Source: an uncultured Marinicella sp.
Lineage (GTDB): Bacteria; Pseudomonadota; Gammaproteobacteria; Xanthomonadales; Marinicellaceae
Assembly (NCBI GenBank): GCA_947502595.1
Contig: CANNAM010000002.1
Span: 62,001-126,000 of the forward strand
Direction: 5' to 3'
DNA length: 64,000 nt
Shown here: in pieces, positions 48,501 through 56,049 of the stretch
Layout of the letters: the number at the start of each line of letters is the position of its first letter
Position numbering within the stretch: position 1 is the stretch's first letter
The notes under the pieces: generated by a model
Databases searched by the model: none
The model's input: the letters and a program-made list of their open reading frames with translations, nothing else
Told to the model about the DNA's origin: nothing
Position numbers and translations under genes: made by a program

Positions 48501-48816
48501 ATGCGCCAAAGGGGGTTGGTCTGGTTGACATCCTGACTATATACTTATAAATGGATGATGCTAACTTAAGGTTTTCTACAGACAATTGATCACTAAGTTG
48601 ATCTAATTTTTCGTATAAAGATGCCGAGGCAAGTCTAATTGACTGTGATACCTCATGATCACCAATCAATCGTTTTAACTCGATCAATGAGTTTTGCAAC
48701 TGCCAATCTAAGTTTTTTTCAGCATTATTGTTATGAAGTATATTTGTACTATTCTCAGGCAAAAGAGGGGTGCGCAAGACTGCAAATTTTGCTGGCTTAA
48801 TACTCCAATTATTCAT
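45574..48816 (-). CDS. Class I lanthipeptide-type dehydratase (full-length LanB)
   Basis: The 1080-residue protein has the N-terminal glutamylation domain (PF04738 type, about 1-720) with YIVRMSTRPTPFGAFSNV and later LGRFCCGDQFL and NKEIIYSPGDSD. The C-terminal elimination/SpaB-C domain (about 785-1075) has WKYLKIYTGEASADRLL, WHFIRYTDPDFHIRIRF and the EFERYGGPELL signature. Such enzymes glutamylate Ser/Thr of a precursor using Glu-tRNA and eliminate glutamate to give dehydroamino acids. Both halves are in one chain, unlike split thiopeptide or pinensin systems. No LanC cyclase, oxidase or cyclodehydratase is adjacent. It is the first gene of the minus-strand cluster. Confidence 0.9.
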   Translation of the reverse strand: MNNWSIKPAKFAVLRTPLLPENSTNILHNNNAEKNLDWQLQNSLIELKRLIGDHEVSQSIRLASASLYEKLDQLSDQLSVENLKLASSIYKYIVRMSTRPTPFGAFSNVMSLPVADETQINIPEPIRLYARLDNSCVNMIAEQFQTWCANHQHMKLQVRANSSLYELAGEYRFVRQKIKENYNTYNMDAVQINHAIQVTIQACKNWTMVKDVVTQLKHKFRHLKESELTKFIYDLLDNQILEGYLGFVVGSRNSFDSLLKRAKKSSVDSKLLSQALQIQDKIAAINELDESELPNKLTQVEQAIGLMLPNADIKKWIHIDAFRSGQQQKLGQKEVNNVIDTVQKLAGLFWKPSSLIQDFTHKFQQRYEDAEVSLLEALDVDNGIGFGPQRNGRSPLLNGIGFGQQQGNSQIKWEALDAFMLVRVVEAIRKNASLLTIKLDDFETLKPYFPVPKGAFLDTVSVLGTFMKAEDEGRTLFKMNSIGGPSALSLLGRFCCGDQFLADSCKDLADQEQALQPNVIKAEIIHAQQSTIGNISGRPQLRNKEIIYSPGDSDIDADNQIKCEDLFLKIQRGRMVLFSKKLGTEISPRLASAHNTSGLNLPVYQFLNALQYEAGYFSSQIKSKPLDLLPYLPEIRIDNIILSPQRWLISVHEIRSLQSCKDIEAKIEQLKKIKKLRKLSKFVAIKEGDNILDFNLESAFSCLMLISELVKKKSTVILIESLNEKTSELISRGTAVFRHEVVLPLFASHGQNAEQKDTETSTHLAISEAKQKASLPNEAWKYLKIYTGEASADRLLADHLSGLANKLVAEGKIKHWHFIRYTDPDFHIRIRFKLKQQFKTDEIDASLYPEIKTLYQQGLITSVSESSHMPEFERYGGPELLPLCEQLFYHNSLIVTDFIQQTASLINRDELRWQLSLHLTWQLALGMCGSLDKLEAYFKQSAASYDREFGNNEFTKKKLSENYRMNMKQVAEAVSPDFLTALQSPVIAKAYATYSRTVSQLKQACEKNNKDELSILQSLIHMDCNRSFVLLGRANEWIVYHYLMRYTRTVIARKFTPGNQVAAGLSRQINTVNHENLIGL

Positions 48817-49253
48817 GTTTATCTGTTCTCATAATGTTGTTAACATATTTTCACCGCCTTAATCTCTGGCCTTGGTGCTGATACATATATTAAGCAGGAA
48901 CAGGTAAATTGAGTTATTCGAAAAAAGACAAAATTTTTAAATTATTACTATTAAAATAAGGATATTCGGCCATTTATTTATGTTTTTTAATTCTGTTAAT
49001 TAAAGTTTTATTCTCTTCATTCATTGGCTGCTTTTAAATTTAAATTGCTGGGAAAAAATACAAATTACATGAACAGAATGAGCTATAAATACATGAGAAA
49101 ATGATTTCATGCCCGCTGTAGTCGCTTTAATTTTTGCTCTAAAACGGACATTTTTATCATATAAAGGACATTTATTTTAAAAATCAAATCTCCAGTAGAT
49201 TTTGGGTGTTTTGTCACTTAATATGCTCTTAACTTTCAACTTTTGAGAACATT
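48817..49253. other. Divergent AT-rich control region of the island
   Basis: About 437 bases between the dehydratase and the divergent secreted-protein gene, visibly richer in A and T than the flanks. Both-strand promoters must lie here. It holds the GGACATTT direct repeat listed separately and a short AATGTTGTTAACAT inverted element near 48833. No convincing gene is seen. Confidence 0.55.
49146..49173 (+). promoter_or_regulatory. Direct repeat GGACATTT, 20-bp spacing
   Basis: Two copies of GGACATTT (49146-49153, 49166-49173) begin exactly 20 bases apart, each preceded by an A-rich and followed by a T-rich stretch, 80 bases before the ATG at 49254. Two-turn direct repeats are a usual layout for AraC-type activators, and the adjacent hybrid regulator has such an output domain. 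Confidence 0.5.
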
Positions 49254-49565
49254 ATGAAAAATATATACATCACAACTATACTGTCAATCATGGCACTCGG
49301 CTTGTTGGCCACAGGCATGATTCACCAACCAGCTTCAGCACAAAGACCCAATTACGACCGCCCACCAATGTTTATCACTTGTTACCATGAAGTAAATGGG
49401 GTTAGGGATCCAGTTCCTTATGCAACAGGCCCCTATGAATTGGGCTGTCCAGCTTGGGGCTCAAGTCCAAGTGCTGCTGTGAGAGAAGCCGAGTTAAAAG
49501 CAATAGAAAAGATGATTGGTCTTCCTCCACATTTATGTAAAGAAGTTGGCTTACCTGATTATTGA
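49254..49565 (+). CDS. Small secreted protein of unknown family (103 aa)
   Basis: A signal peptide covers about residues 1-29 (hydrophobic run, PASAQ cleavage site). The mature part of about 74 residues is rich in Pro and Tyr (QRPNYDRPPMF...) with three Cys (TCYHE, GCPAW, LCKEV) and a C-terminal helix (AVREAELKAIEKMIG). I recognise no family. It lies divergent from the LanB cluster and upstream of the hybrid regulator on the same strand. Roles as immunity protein, signal for the regulator or structural partner are all speculation. Confidence 0.7.
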   Translation: MKNIYITTILSIMALGLLATGMIHQPASAQRPNYDRPPMFITCYHEVNGVRDPVPYATGPYELGCPAWGSSPSAAVREAELKAIEKMIGLPPHLCKEVGLPDY

Positions 49566-49600
49566 TTAATCGCTATTTATAAATCAAGCACACATTTCAA

Positions 49601-49647
49601 CAGACAACAGCTTGGCTAATTTCAAAAAATAGTCATGCTGTTGTCTG
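49601..49647 (+). terminator. Strong hairpin between the secreted-protein gene and the regulator
   Basis: Perfect 11-base arms CAGACAACAGC (49601-49611) and GCTGTTGTCTG (49637-49647). The inside pairs further (TGGCTA with TAGTCA) after one mismatch, leaving an 11-base loop. GTATTTT follows. It is 36 bases after the stop of the secreted-protein gene. Confidence 0.6.
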
Positions 49648-49772
49648 GTATTTTAGGCTCAATCTCTATTATTCCCCTCACCGACAGCTCAGCAGCCAAG
49701 TTTCGAAATTGTATATTTCTATAACTCGCAGAAGTGTTAAAATCATGCAACCAAATTACGCTCAACTGATAT

Positions 49773-52700
49773 ATGGTGTCAAATCCATTCTTATTAAATA
49801 AATTTTTCACCTTACTGTTGGTATGTGTTTTGGGGTTTTACAAACCAGATGCCGCTGCCGTGTTCACTGAAATTAACAGCCCTTTTAAAAACCCTATAAT
49901 AAAAATTCAACAAGACCAACTGGGCTTTATATGGATAGCCACAGCGGTTTCAATTCAACGTTTTGACGGTTATCAGTTCGAAGTTTTGGACCTGGAAAAT
50001 ATTGGTGATGATGCCTTAACTAAGGTGACTGATTTTATTATCACGGACAATGATTTGGTCTATATAGCAACTGCAAATAAAGGTTTGCTAGAGTACGCTA
50101 TCAATACCCAAGCCAAACCAATCAAATCACCAAGGATTAATGACACCAAAATCTATAAATTACTGCACGATCAAAAATCACTGTGGGTGGCAACAGACAA
50201 AGCCCTCTATCAATTAGAGAATACCCAAGTCAGGCAATTTCTATACCCTGATAGCAAGATATTGGTAACTAACATGATTAAAAATGCTGACAACGGGCTG
50301 TTACTCAGCGCCATCAACTCACTGTATCATTTCAATTTTATAGATAATTCTTTTCAGCTAATTCATTACAACCAACACAACAGCAGCTATATTTGGAGTC
50401 TAGCCTACTCTAACCAGTCCGGTTTATTACTATCTACAGAAGACGGCTTATACCAAGGTCACTCAGACTTACACAGTTGGAAAACAATCAGGCCCGATTT
50501 AATTCAACATCAGGTCAGAACGTTGGTAACCAATGACAATCAAGTTTGGCTCGGTTCAGTAAAAAATGGGCTGGTATCATTCAACCACCATACTCATCAA
50601 AATATTGCCAATTTACAGCACTTTAACACATCAAATTCCCGCATAAAAAACAACGAGATAAATCATCTGTTTCTAGACAGACAAGGCAACTTATGGGTTG
50701 GTTTTTATAATGGTCAAATTAATTTACTGGGTGAGCAAGCCCTTGCGTTTGGTTACAACAAAGGCATAGAAATGGATCCCAGCTGTACGTCATCGGCAAA
50801 GTACATATATCACATCAATGAGGACCAACAACACAATATTTGGTTGACTACGAAAGACGCCCTAATCAGGCTCAATGCACAAGAAGGCAGGTGTGATGTC
50901 ATCAACCCTTGGTCAATTAATGATTTTGACCAAGCCGCTATTCCAGTCACTACTTTCTTTCCTGCTGATGGCCATGCATGGGCTTATTTTTATCGACTTG
51001 GTTTCATAAAATTCAATAACAACGCATTAAAACCAGAAGTCATCGAAGTACATGAAGTCAATCGGACTGACATGGTTCTGTATGAATTCATCAAACAAAA
51101 AGGCAATAAATTTATTTTTGCAAGCAGTTCTGGGGTAATGGAATATGACACAACAGAGCGGGTATTTTCATCTACGAACGCCACCGAAGAACAGTTGAAT
51201 GATACCATCATCAATGATGTGTTTCCGCAACCCAACAATCAGTATTATCTGGCAACCACCCATGGTGTTGCTGTGTATAATTTCAATCAAGATTTAGTTT
51301 CTTCATTGACTTCAATCAATCAGCATTTAAACCACCAAGATACAAATGCCCTTTATATTGATAATCAGAAAAACCTGTGGGTGGGTACCAATAACTCTGG
51401 CCTGTATAAATTTGATAAGAACCATGAACTGATAAAGCACTATTTTCAAGACCAAAATATAAAGATACACCAAAGCATCAGCAACATCATTGCAGATGAC
51501 AACCAACACCTGTGGATCACAACTGAAAATGGACTGATTAAACTATCAACCAAATCCGATCAAATAAGTGCTTATACCACAGCTAATGGACTCCAAAGTG
51601 ATCATTTCAACTCTGGAGCTGCAATAAAAACTCAATCTGGGCAAATATACTTAGGCGGCGTCAATGGATACAACGCTTTCTTTCCAAGTGAAGTTTTTGA
51701 TCAGCCATTACCTGAAATTGCAATCAGTGAATTAAAACGGTTCAACCAACTTATTCTTCCAAACCAAGACTACCAAGGCTTCAAAATTAGTCAATCGATT
51801 GCTTATCTAAAAAAATTGGCTGTATCACACCAAGACTATATCATCAGTTTCAGCTTTACCGACCTAAACTATTTAAATCCTGAAACAAGTCAATTTGCCT
51901 ATAAATTGTCAGGTTTTGACCCCGATTGGAATTATGTACTTAGCAACAATCGAACCGCAACATATACCAACTTACCTCGCGGTGAGTTCAGATTTTTAGT
52001 TAAAAGCACTGACCTTACTGGTCAGTGGCGCAAAGAAAATAAAAGTATAATGCTTGAAGTCAGTCCACCGCCTTGGCTCAGTTGGTGGGCACTTTGTAGC
52101 TACGTTTTGCTGCTAGTGGCATTGGTGTACCTGTATGTCAAATTGAAAACCAAATCGAACCAAAAAATCGCCGATATGCTTAGGTTTGAAGTCAAAGAAA
52201 AAACCTTGGAGCTGAACTCTCAAAAACAAACTGTTGAGTCATTATTGGCTAAGAAAAACGAATTATTTTCTCATGTATCCCATGAATTTCGCACCCCTTT
52301 GACTTTGATTTTGGGCCCCATCAAAGAATTGTTAAATAGACAAATCAATGAAGATGACATCAACAGTCTTAACACTGTCAATCGCAATGCCAATCGACTG
52401 CTTTCACTGGTTGAACAATTATTACAAATTGCGCGGGTGTCAGATTTCAAAAAAGTCATAACCAAACCTCAAAAGACAAAATCACAAGTCAAGTCTCTGG
52501 TTGATTCATTTCAACATTTGGCGCAGATAAAAAAAATCAAACTTCAACTGAACGTCAATCAACAAACAGTCATTGATGTCTCTGAACAGTTTATCGACGC
52601 TGTATTAGGTAATTTGTTGTCAAACGCAATCAAGTACACCCCAATCGGTGGCGAAGTAACAGTCCGAGCTGTTGAATGCGACGGGTTATTTGTCTTGTCC

Positions 52701-53780
52701 GTCCAAGACAACGGACCCGGACTGAGTGATGAACAAAAATATGATATCTTTAAACGTTTTAAGCGTTTAGATGTTCATCAAGATATTGATGGTATTGGCA
52801 TTGGTCTTGCAGTGGTAAAAGAAGTGGTCAAAGTCAACCGAGGGCTAATAGAAGTGGAAAGTGAATTCGGTGTGGGCAGTGATTTCATCGTCAAGGTCCC
52901 TTTATCAGAAACTACAGAAGCTGAAGAATTATTTACTGTCAGCACACTGGTTAAACAGCTACAAAATGAACCCAATATCAGCAGCAGACCCATTCCGCAA
53001 GCTATCGACACATCAGAAGATGTGACTTTGAATACAGTACTGGTCATTGAAGATAATCGCGACATGCGCGAGCATATACTGAATATAGTTAACCCTCACT
53101 ATAATTGTTTTTCAGCTGAAAATGGCGTCAAGGGATTGGCCACCGCCATTGAACAAATTCCTGACATCATCATCAGTGATGTGATGATGCCTGAAATGGA
53201 TGGCTTTAAAGTGGCACGTATCATTCGTGCCGATGAACGCACATCACATATCCCTTTGATGCTGTTAACTGCTTTGAATGACAAAACCAATAGGATAAAG
53301 GGTTGGCGAGAGAATGTAGATGCTTACATGACAAAGCCGTTTGATCGGGATGAGTTATTGGCACAACTAGAAAACATGCTGACCATTCGCGATATTTTAA
53401 AAAGCAAGGCTGCCCAGTCAATAAAACACGGTGCCTCAAAAAACATTACTTTGGCTAAAATAGATCGACAGTTTATTGAAAAGCTTAATGAGGTCATCGC
53501 ATTAAACTACCAAGACCCTATGTTAAATCGGACAAAAATAGCCAGCAAAATGGCGGTTTCAGAAAGGCAGTTACAACGCAAGGTTAAAGCTTTGATTGAT
53601 CAAAATCCGATAGATATGCTGCGTGAATTTCGTTTAAATCAAGCTAAAATTTTCCTCAAAGATGGATATCAAGTCAGTCAAGTGGCTGATGATTGTGGCT
53701 TTAATTCATTGTCTTATTTTTCCCAATGTTTTAAAGCTCAATTTGGCATGTCACCAAAAAAGTACCAACAAGCCAATTAA
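49773..53780 (+). CDS. Hybrid two-component system regulator (propeller sensor, kinase, receiver, AraC output)
   Basis: The 1335-residue one-protein two-component system has a signal peptide (about 1-27), then a large periplasmic sensor of repeated two-component propeller units (e.g. DQLGFIWIATAVSIQRFDGY, DRQGNLWVGFYNG, DNQKNLWVGTNNSGLY) and a Y_Y_Y domain. A membrane helix lies at about 768-790. The HisKA domain has His837 (HVSHEFRTPL) and the ATPase has NAIKYTP, DNGPGLS and GIGIGLAVV boxes. The receiver has Asp1136 (SDVMMPEMDG), followed by a C-terminal AraC-type helix-turn-helix pair (SERQLQRKVKAL...CGFNSLSYFSQCFKAQFGMSPKKY). Such HTCS are common in Bacteroidetes for glycan sensing and less so in gammaproteobacteria. 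Likely controls the island. Confidence 0.93.
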   Translation: MVSNPFLLNKFFTLLLVCVLGFYKPDAAAVFTEINSPFKNPIIKIQQDQLGFIWIATAVSIQRFDGYQFEVLDLENIGDDALTKVTDFIITDNDLVYIATANKGLLEYAINTQAKPIKSPRINDTKIYKLLHDQKSLWVATDKALYQLENTQVRQFLYPDSKILVTNMIKNADNGLLLSAINSLYHFNFIDNSFQLIHYNQHNSSYIWSLAYSNQSGLLLSTEDGLYQGHSDLHSWKTIRPDLIQHQVRTLVTNDNQVWLGSVKNGLVSFNHHTHQNIANLQHFNTSNSRIKNNEINHLFLDRQGNLWVGFYNGQINLLGEQALAFGYNKGIEMDPSCTSSAKYIYHINEDQQHNIWLTTKDALIRLNAQEGRCDVINPWSINDFDQAAIPVTTFFPADGHAWAYFYRLGFIKFNNNALKPEVIEVHEVNRTDMVLYEFIKQKGNKFIFASSSGVMEYDTTERVFSSTNATEEQLNDTIINDVFPQPNNQYYLATTHGVAVYNFNQDLVSSLTSINQHLNHQDTNALYIDNQKNLWVGTNNSGLYKFDKNHELIKHYFQDQNIKIHQSISNIIADDNQHLWITTENGLIKLSTKSDQISAYTTANGLQSDHFNSGAAIKTQSGQIYLGGVNGYNAFFPSEVFDQPLPEIAISELKRFNQLILPNQDYQGFKISQSIAYLKKLAVSHQDYIISFSFTDLNYLNPETSQFAYKLSGFDPDWNYVLSNNRTATYTNLPRGEFRFLVKSTDLTGQWRKENKSIMLEVSPPPWLSWWALCSYVLLLVALVYLYVKLKTKSNQKIADMLRFEVKEKTLELNSQKQTVESLLAKKNELFSHVSHEFRTPLTLILGPIKELLNRQINEDDINSLNTVNRNANRLLSLVEQLLQIARVSDFKKVITKPQKTKSQVKSLVDSFQHLAQIKKIKLQLNVNQQTVIDVSEQFIDAVLGNLLSNAIKYTPIGGEVTVRAVECDGLFVLSVQDNGPGLSDEQKYDIFKRFKRLDVHQDIDGIGIGLAVVKEVVKVNRGLIEVESEFGVGSDFIVKVPLSETTEAEELFTVSTLVKQLQNEPNISSRPIPQAIDTSEDVTLNTVLVIEDNRDMREHILNIVNPHYNCFSAENGVKGLATAIEQIPDIIISDVMMPEMDGFKVARIIRADERTSHIPLMLLTALNDKTNRIKGWRENVDAYMTKPFDRDELLAQLENMLTIRDILKSKAAQSIKHGASKNITLAKIDRQFIEKLNEVIALNYQDPMLNRTKIASKMAVSERQLQRKVKALIDQNPIDMLREFRLNQAKIFLKDGYQVSQVADDCGFNSLSYFSQCFKAQFGMSPKKYQQAN

Positions 53781-53871
53781 TGTTTTATGCCTTATGGACT
53801 TGATTCATGTGTTGATTTTATTAATAACGAAATTCAATAGGTGATTGTAACTGTTGCTCATACAACGCAAC

Positions 53872-53903
53872 AAAAAGAGCCTGCGATACAATACAGACTC
53901 TTT
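53872..53903. terminator. Bidirectional terminator
   Basis: Arms AAAGAG (53874-53879) and CTCTTT (53898-53903), with further CTG/CAG pairing inside after one mismatch. T-rich stretches follow on both strands. It lies between the regulator and the convergent six-Cys gene. Confidence 0.7.
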
Positions 53904-53931
53904 ATTTAATTTAATTTTACTTAAAATAAAT

Positions 53932-54198
53932 TTACTGAACACACGCAGTTGAACAGTGCTCAAATGGAAGTTCGCATTGCCAGTAAGGGTATTGCGGATT
54001 TTGATTAAGACACCTGCGCCACTCATCGTAACACGCCATTATACATTGACGTGATCCACCAGCCTTGGTAAATATACTTGAAACTGGTTGTGCTTTAAAA
54101 ATATTGATTGTTTTACCAGCCTCATCAGATTTTGGTGTTTGTGCAATTGCAGCTGAGAATGACAAAGCAATAAGCAATAAGAAGATAAATTTTTTCAT
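53932..54198 (-). CDS. Small secreted six-cysteine protein (88 aa)
   Basis: A signal peptide (1-19, FSAAIA cleavage site) precedes a mature part of about 69 residues. Its C-terminal third holds six Cys, including two C-x3-C motifs (CIMAC and CSTAC), with spacing suggestive of a disulfide-stapled helical hairpin. I recognise no family. A good ribosome site (AGGAAA) precedes the ATG. It is convergent with the regulator and shares its terminator. It is of the same small secreted type as the protein at 49254 but not visibly related in sequence. Confidence 0.75.
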   Translation of the reverse strand: MKKFIFLLLIALSFSAAIAQTPKSDEAGKTINIFKAQPVSSIFTKAGGSRQCIMACYDEWRRCLNQNPQYPYWQCELPFEHCSTACVQ

Positions 54199-54427
54199 AA
54201 GATTTTCCTGTAATATTAATTAAAATCATCCTTCAAATATAAATACTAATGTTGTTAACTTTCTGTTGTACTTATCAAGTTATCTACATTTAGATTCAAC
54301 ATTCAAAAGATGTGTATTAATTGTAATAATAAATGCATATTTTAGTTATCAAAATTAAGACAAAAATTTTATGTAATGGGCATATATTTAATATAATGCT
54401 GAAAAACAATAGAACTGATACGATGAT
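54199..54427. other. AT-rich intergenic stretch downstream of the island
   Basis: Holds the promoter region of the six-Cys gene (minus strand). On the plus strand a TATAAT lies at 54392-54397, about 30 bases before the small open frame at 54428. No other structure is evident. Confidence 0.45.
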
Positions 54428-54517
54428 ATGAAATCATGCTCTATTCGTATTATTCTGTTTGCCTTAATGTGCTTTGACGCTGGTGCAGATCAGAGTAAAT
54501 CTTTCCAGTCCTCTTGA
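54428..54517 (+). pseudogene. Possible remnant of a secreted-protein gene (29 codons)
   Basis: The frame begins with a signal-peptide-like sequence (MKSCSIRIILFALMCFDAGADQ) and stops at TGA (54515-54517). The same frame then continues open for about 40 further codons (FLIDVTEVELDQAFLVSNRF...) into the 3' end of rmuC. This looks like an interrupted gene start, but no family is recognised and no ribosome site is seen. It could be chance. Confidence 0.25.
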
Positions 54518-54575
54518 TTTCTTATTGATGTTACAGAAGTTGAATTAGACCAAGCATTCTTGGTATCAAATAGAT

Positions 54576-56003
54576 TTAGTCTGAGCTCAAATGTTTTGAA
54601 TTGCTTGCACCGAGTTGTTTCAAATTATCGGCTTGTCTGATGAGGTTGCCACGGCCTGTTTTGAGTTTATTTTCTGCTGCATACCAAGCACTGTCGGCTT
54701 GGTCTAAGCGCAATTTGATTTGATTCAAATCATCCACAAAACCGACAAATTTATCGTACATTTTACCGGCTTTATCGGCAATCAATTGTGCATTTTTATT
54801 TTGATTTGCGTTTTGCCACAATACCATGACAGTCCTTAAGGTCGCTAACAGGTTACTGGCAGATAAAATCAAAACATTCTTTTTATAAGCCTCTTCAATT
54901 AAGTTTGGCTGTGAATTAACCGCTTCTAAAAATGCCGACTCAACTGGTACAAACATCAACACAAAATCCAAGGAATCAATTTGTTCTATCTTCTGATAGG
55001 CTTTTTCTGACAGGGTTTTTATGTGTTGTTGTATCGATTGTACGTGCAGTTTCAATTGATTTTGTCGCTCGGCATCAGTTTCGGCATTGACATACCGCTC
55101 AAAGGCTGTCAAAGACACTTTGGCATCTACCACCATGGTTTTTTGTTGCGGTAAATGAATCAGCACATCAGGCCGGTAGCGCTTGTTGTCCTCATTGGTG
55201 AATGATACTTCTGTTTCAAATTCGCGGCCTTTTTCTAAACCAGCCACTTCCAACAAACGCTGTAATATCAATTCACCCCAATTACCCTGGGTTTTGCTCT
55301 CTGAAGTCAAAGCTTTGGTCAAATCCGTGGCTTTTTTACTGAGCTCTTGATTAAGTTGGTAAATGCGCTCAATTTCAGCCTTCATGTTCTTTTGCTGCGC
55401 CAGACCTTCGGTGGCATTGCGGTTAATTAACAGCTGAAATTCTTGCAGTTGTTTTTGTAACGGCGAAACCACGGCATTCATTTGCTCTTTATTACGATCA
55501 GTGAACTTAAGGGTTTTTTCCTCCAGAATTTTTTGCCCTAAGGTATTGAAATGATCTGACAGGGTTTGTTGTGAGTTTTTAATGAATTCTGTTTGTTCTT
55601 TGAAACGATCTGCTTGGTGTTCAACTTCTGCTTTTAGATGGGCTAATTGCTTTTCTGCTTGCGACAAGGCCTGTTGTCTTTGCTCTGCTAACTGGGCTTT
55701 TTCCTGGCTGTACTTATACTGTTCAGCTAACCTAACTGCCAATTTATTTAAGCGCATTAACTCATGTTCTTGTTGCTGGATTTCGATTTGAAATTTGTTA
55801 TTTTCATGACTTAACTGAGACAATTTTTGTTGGTGTAATTGATCAGCTGCTGAAAGCTTTTCCTCTGTCAATTCTAGGTACTGGGCGCGGGCTTTTTTCC
55901 ACCACAACCAAGCCCCTAACAGGCTTATCAAAACACCTATGAGTAGACTTATAATCAAGCTTTCTAACAGGTAATTTTGTGCATAACTTAAAAGGTTTTT
56001 CAT
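54576..56003 (-). CDS. rmuC: DNA recombination protein RmuC homologue
   Basis: The 475-residue protein has an N-terminal membrane anchor (about 12-32), a long coiled coil (about 35-160) and the RmuC nuclease-like domain (GNWGELILQRLLEVAGLEKGREFETEVSF, RPDVLIHLPQQKTMVVDAKVSL, DFVLMFVPVESAFLEAV). RmuC limits inversions at short repeats in E. coli. Length and order are standard. It marks the return to housekeeping genes after the island. Confidence 0.92.
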   Translation of the reverse strand: MKNLLSYAQNYLLESLIISLLIGVLISLLGAWLWWKKARAQYLELTEEKLSAADQLHQQKLSQLSHENNKFQIEIQQQEHELMRLNKLAVRLAEQYKYSQEKAQLAEQRQQALSQAEKQLAHLKAEVEHQADRFKEQTEFIKNSQQTLSDHFNTLGQKILEEKTLKFTDRNKEQMNAVVSPLQKQLQEFQLLINRNATEGLAQQKNMKAEIERIYQLNQELSKKATDLTKALTSESKTQGNWGELILQRLLEVAGLEKGREFETEVSFTNEDNKRYRPDVLIHLPQQKTMVVDAKVSLTAFERYVNAETDAERQNQLKLHVQSIQQHIKTLSEKAYQKIEQIDSLDFVLMFVPVESAFLEAVNSQPNLIEEAYKKNVLILSASNLLATLRTVMVLWQNANQNKNAQLIADKAGKMYDKFVGFVDDLNQIKLRLDQADSAWYAAENKLKTGRGNLIRQADNLKQLGASNSKHLSSD

Positions 56004-56049
56004 GGCTTATATGCTATCATTTACACCATACAAAATATAGACATTCAAC

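Noticed and set aside
48832-54259. Identical 13-mer TAATGTTGTTAAC before the dehydratase (48832) and before the six-Cys gene (54247)
   Set aside because: Chance matches of this length are expected in an AT-rich 64-kb window, and the distance to the start codons differs (16 versus 49 bases).
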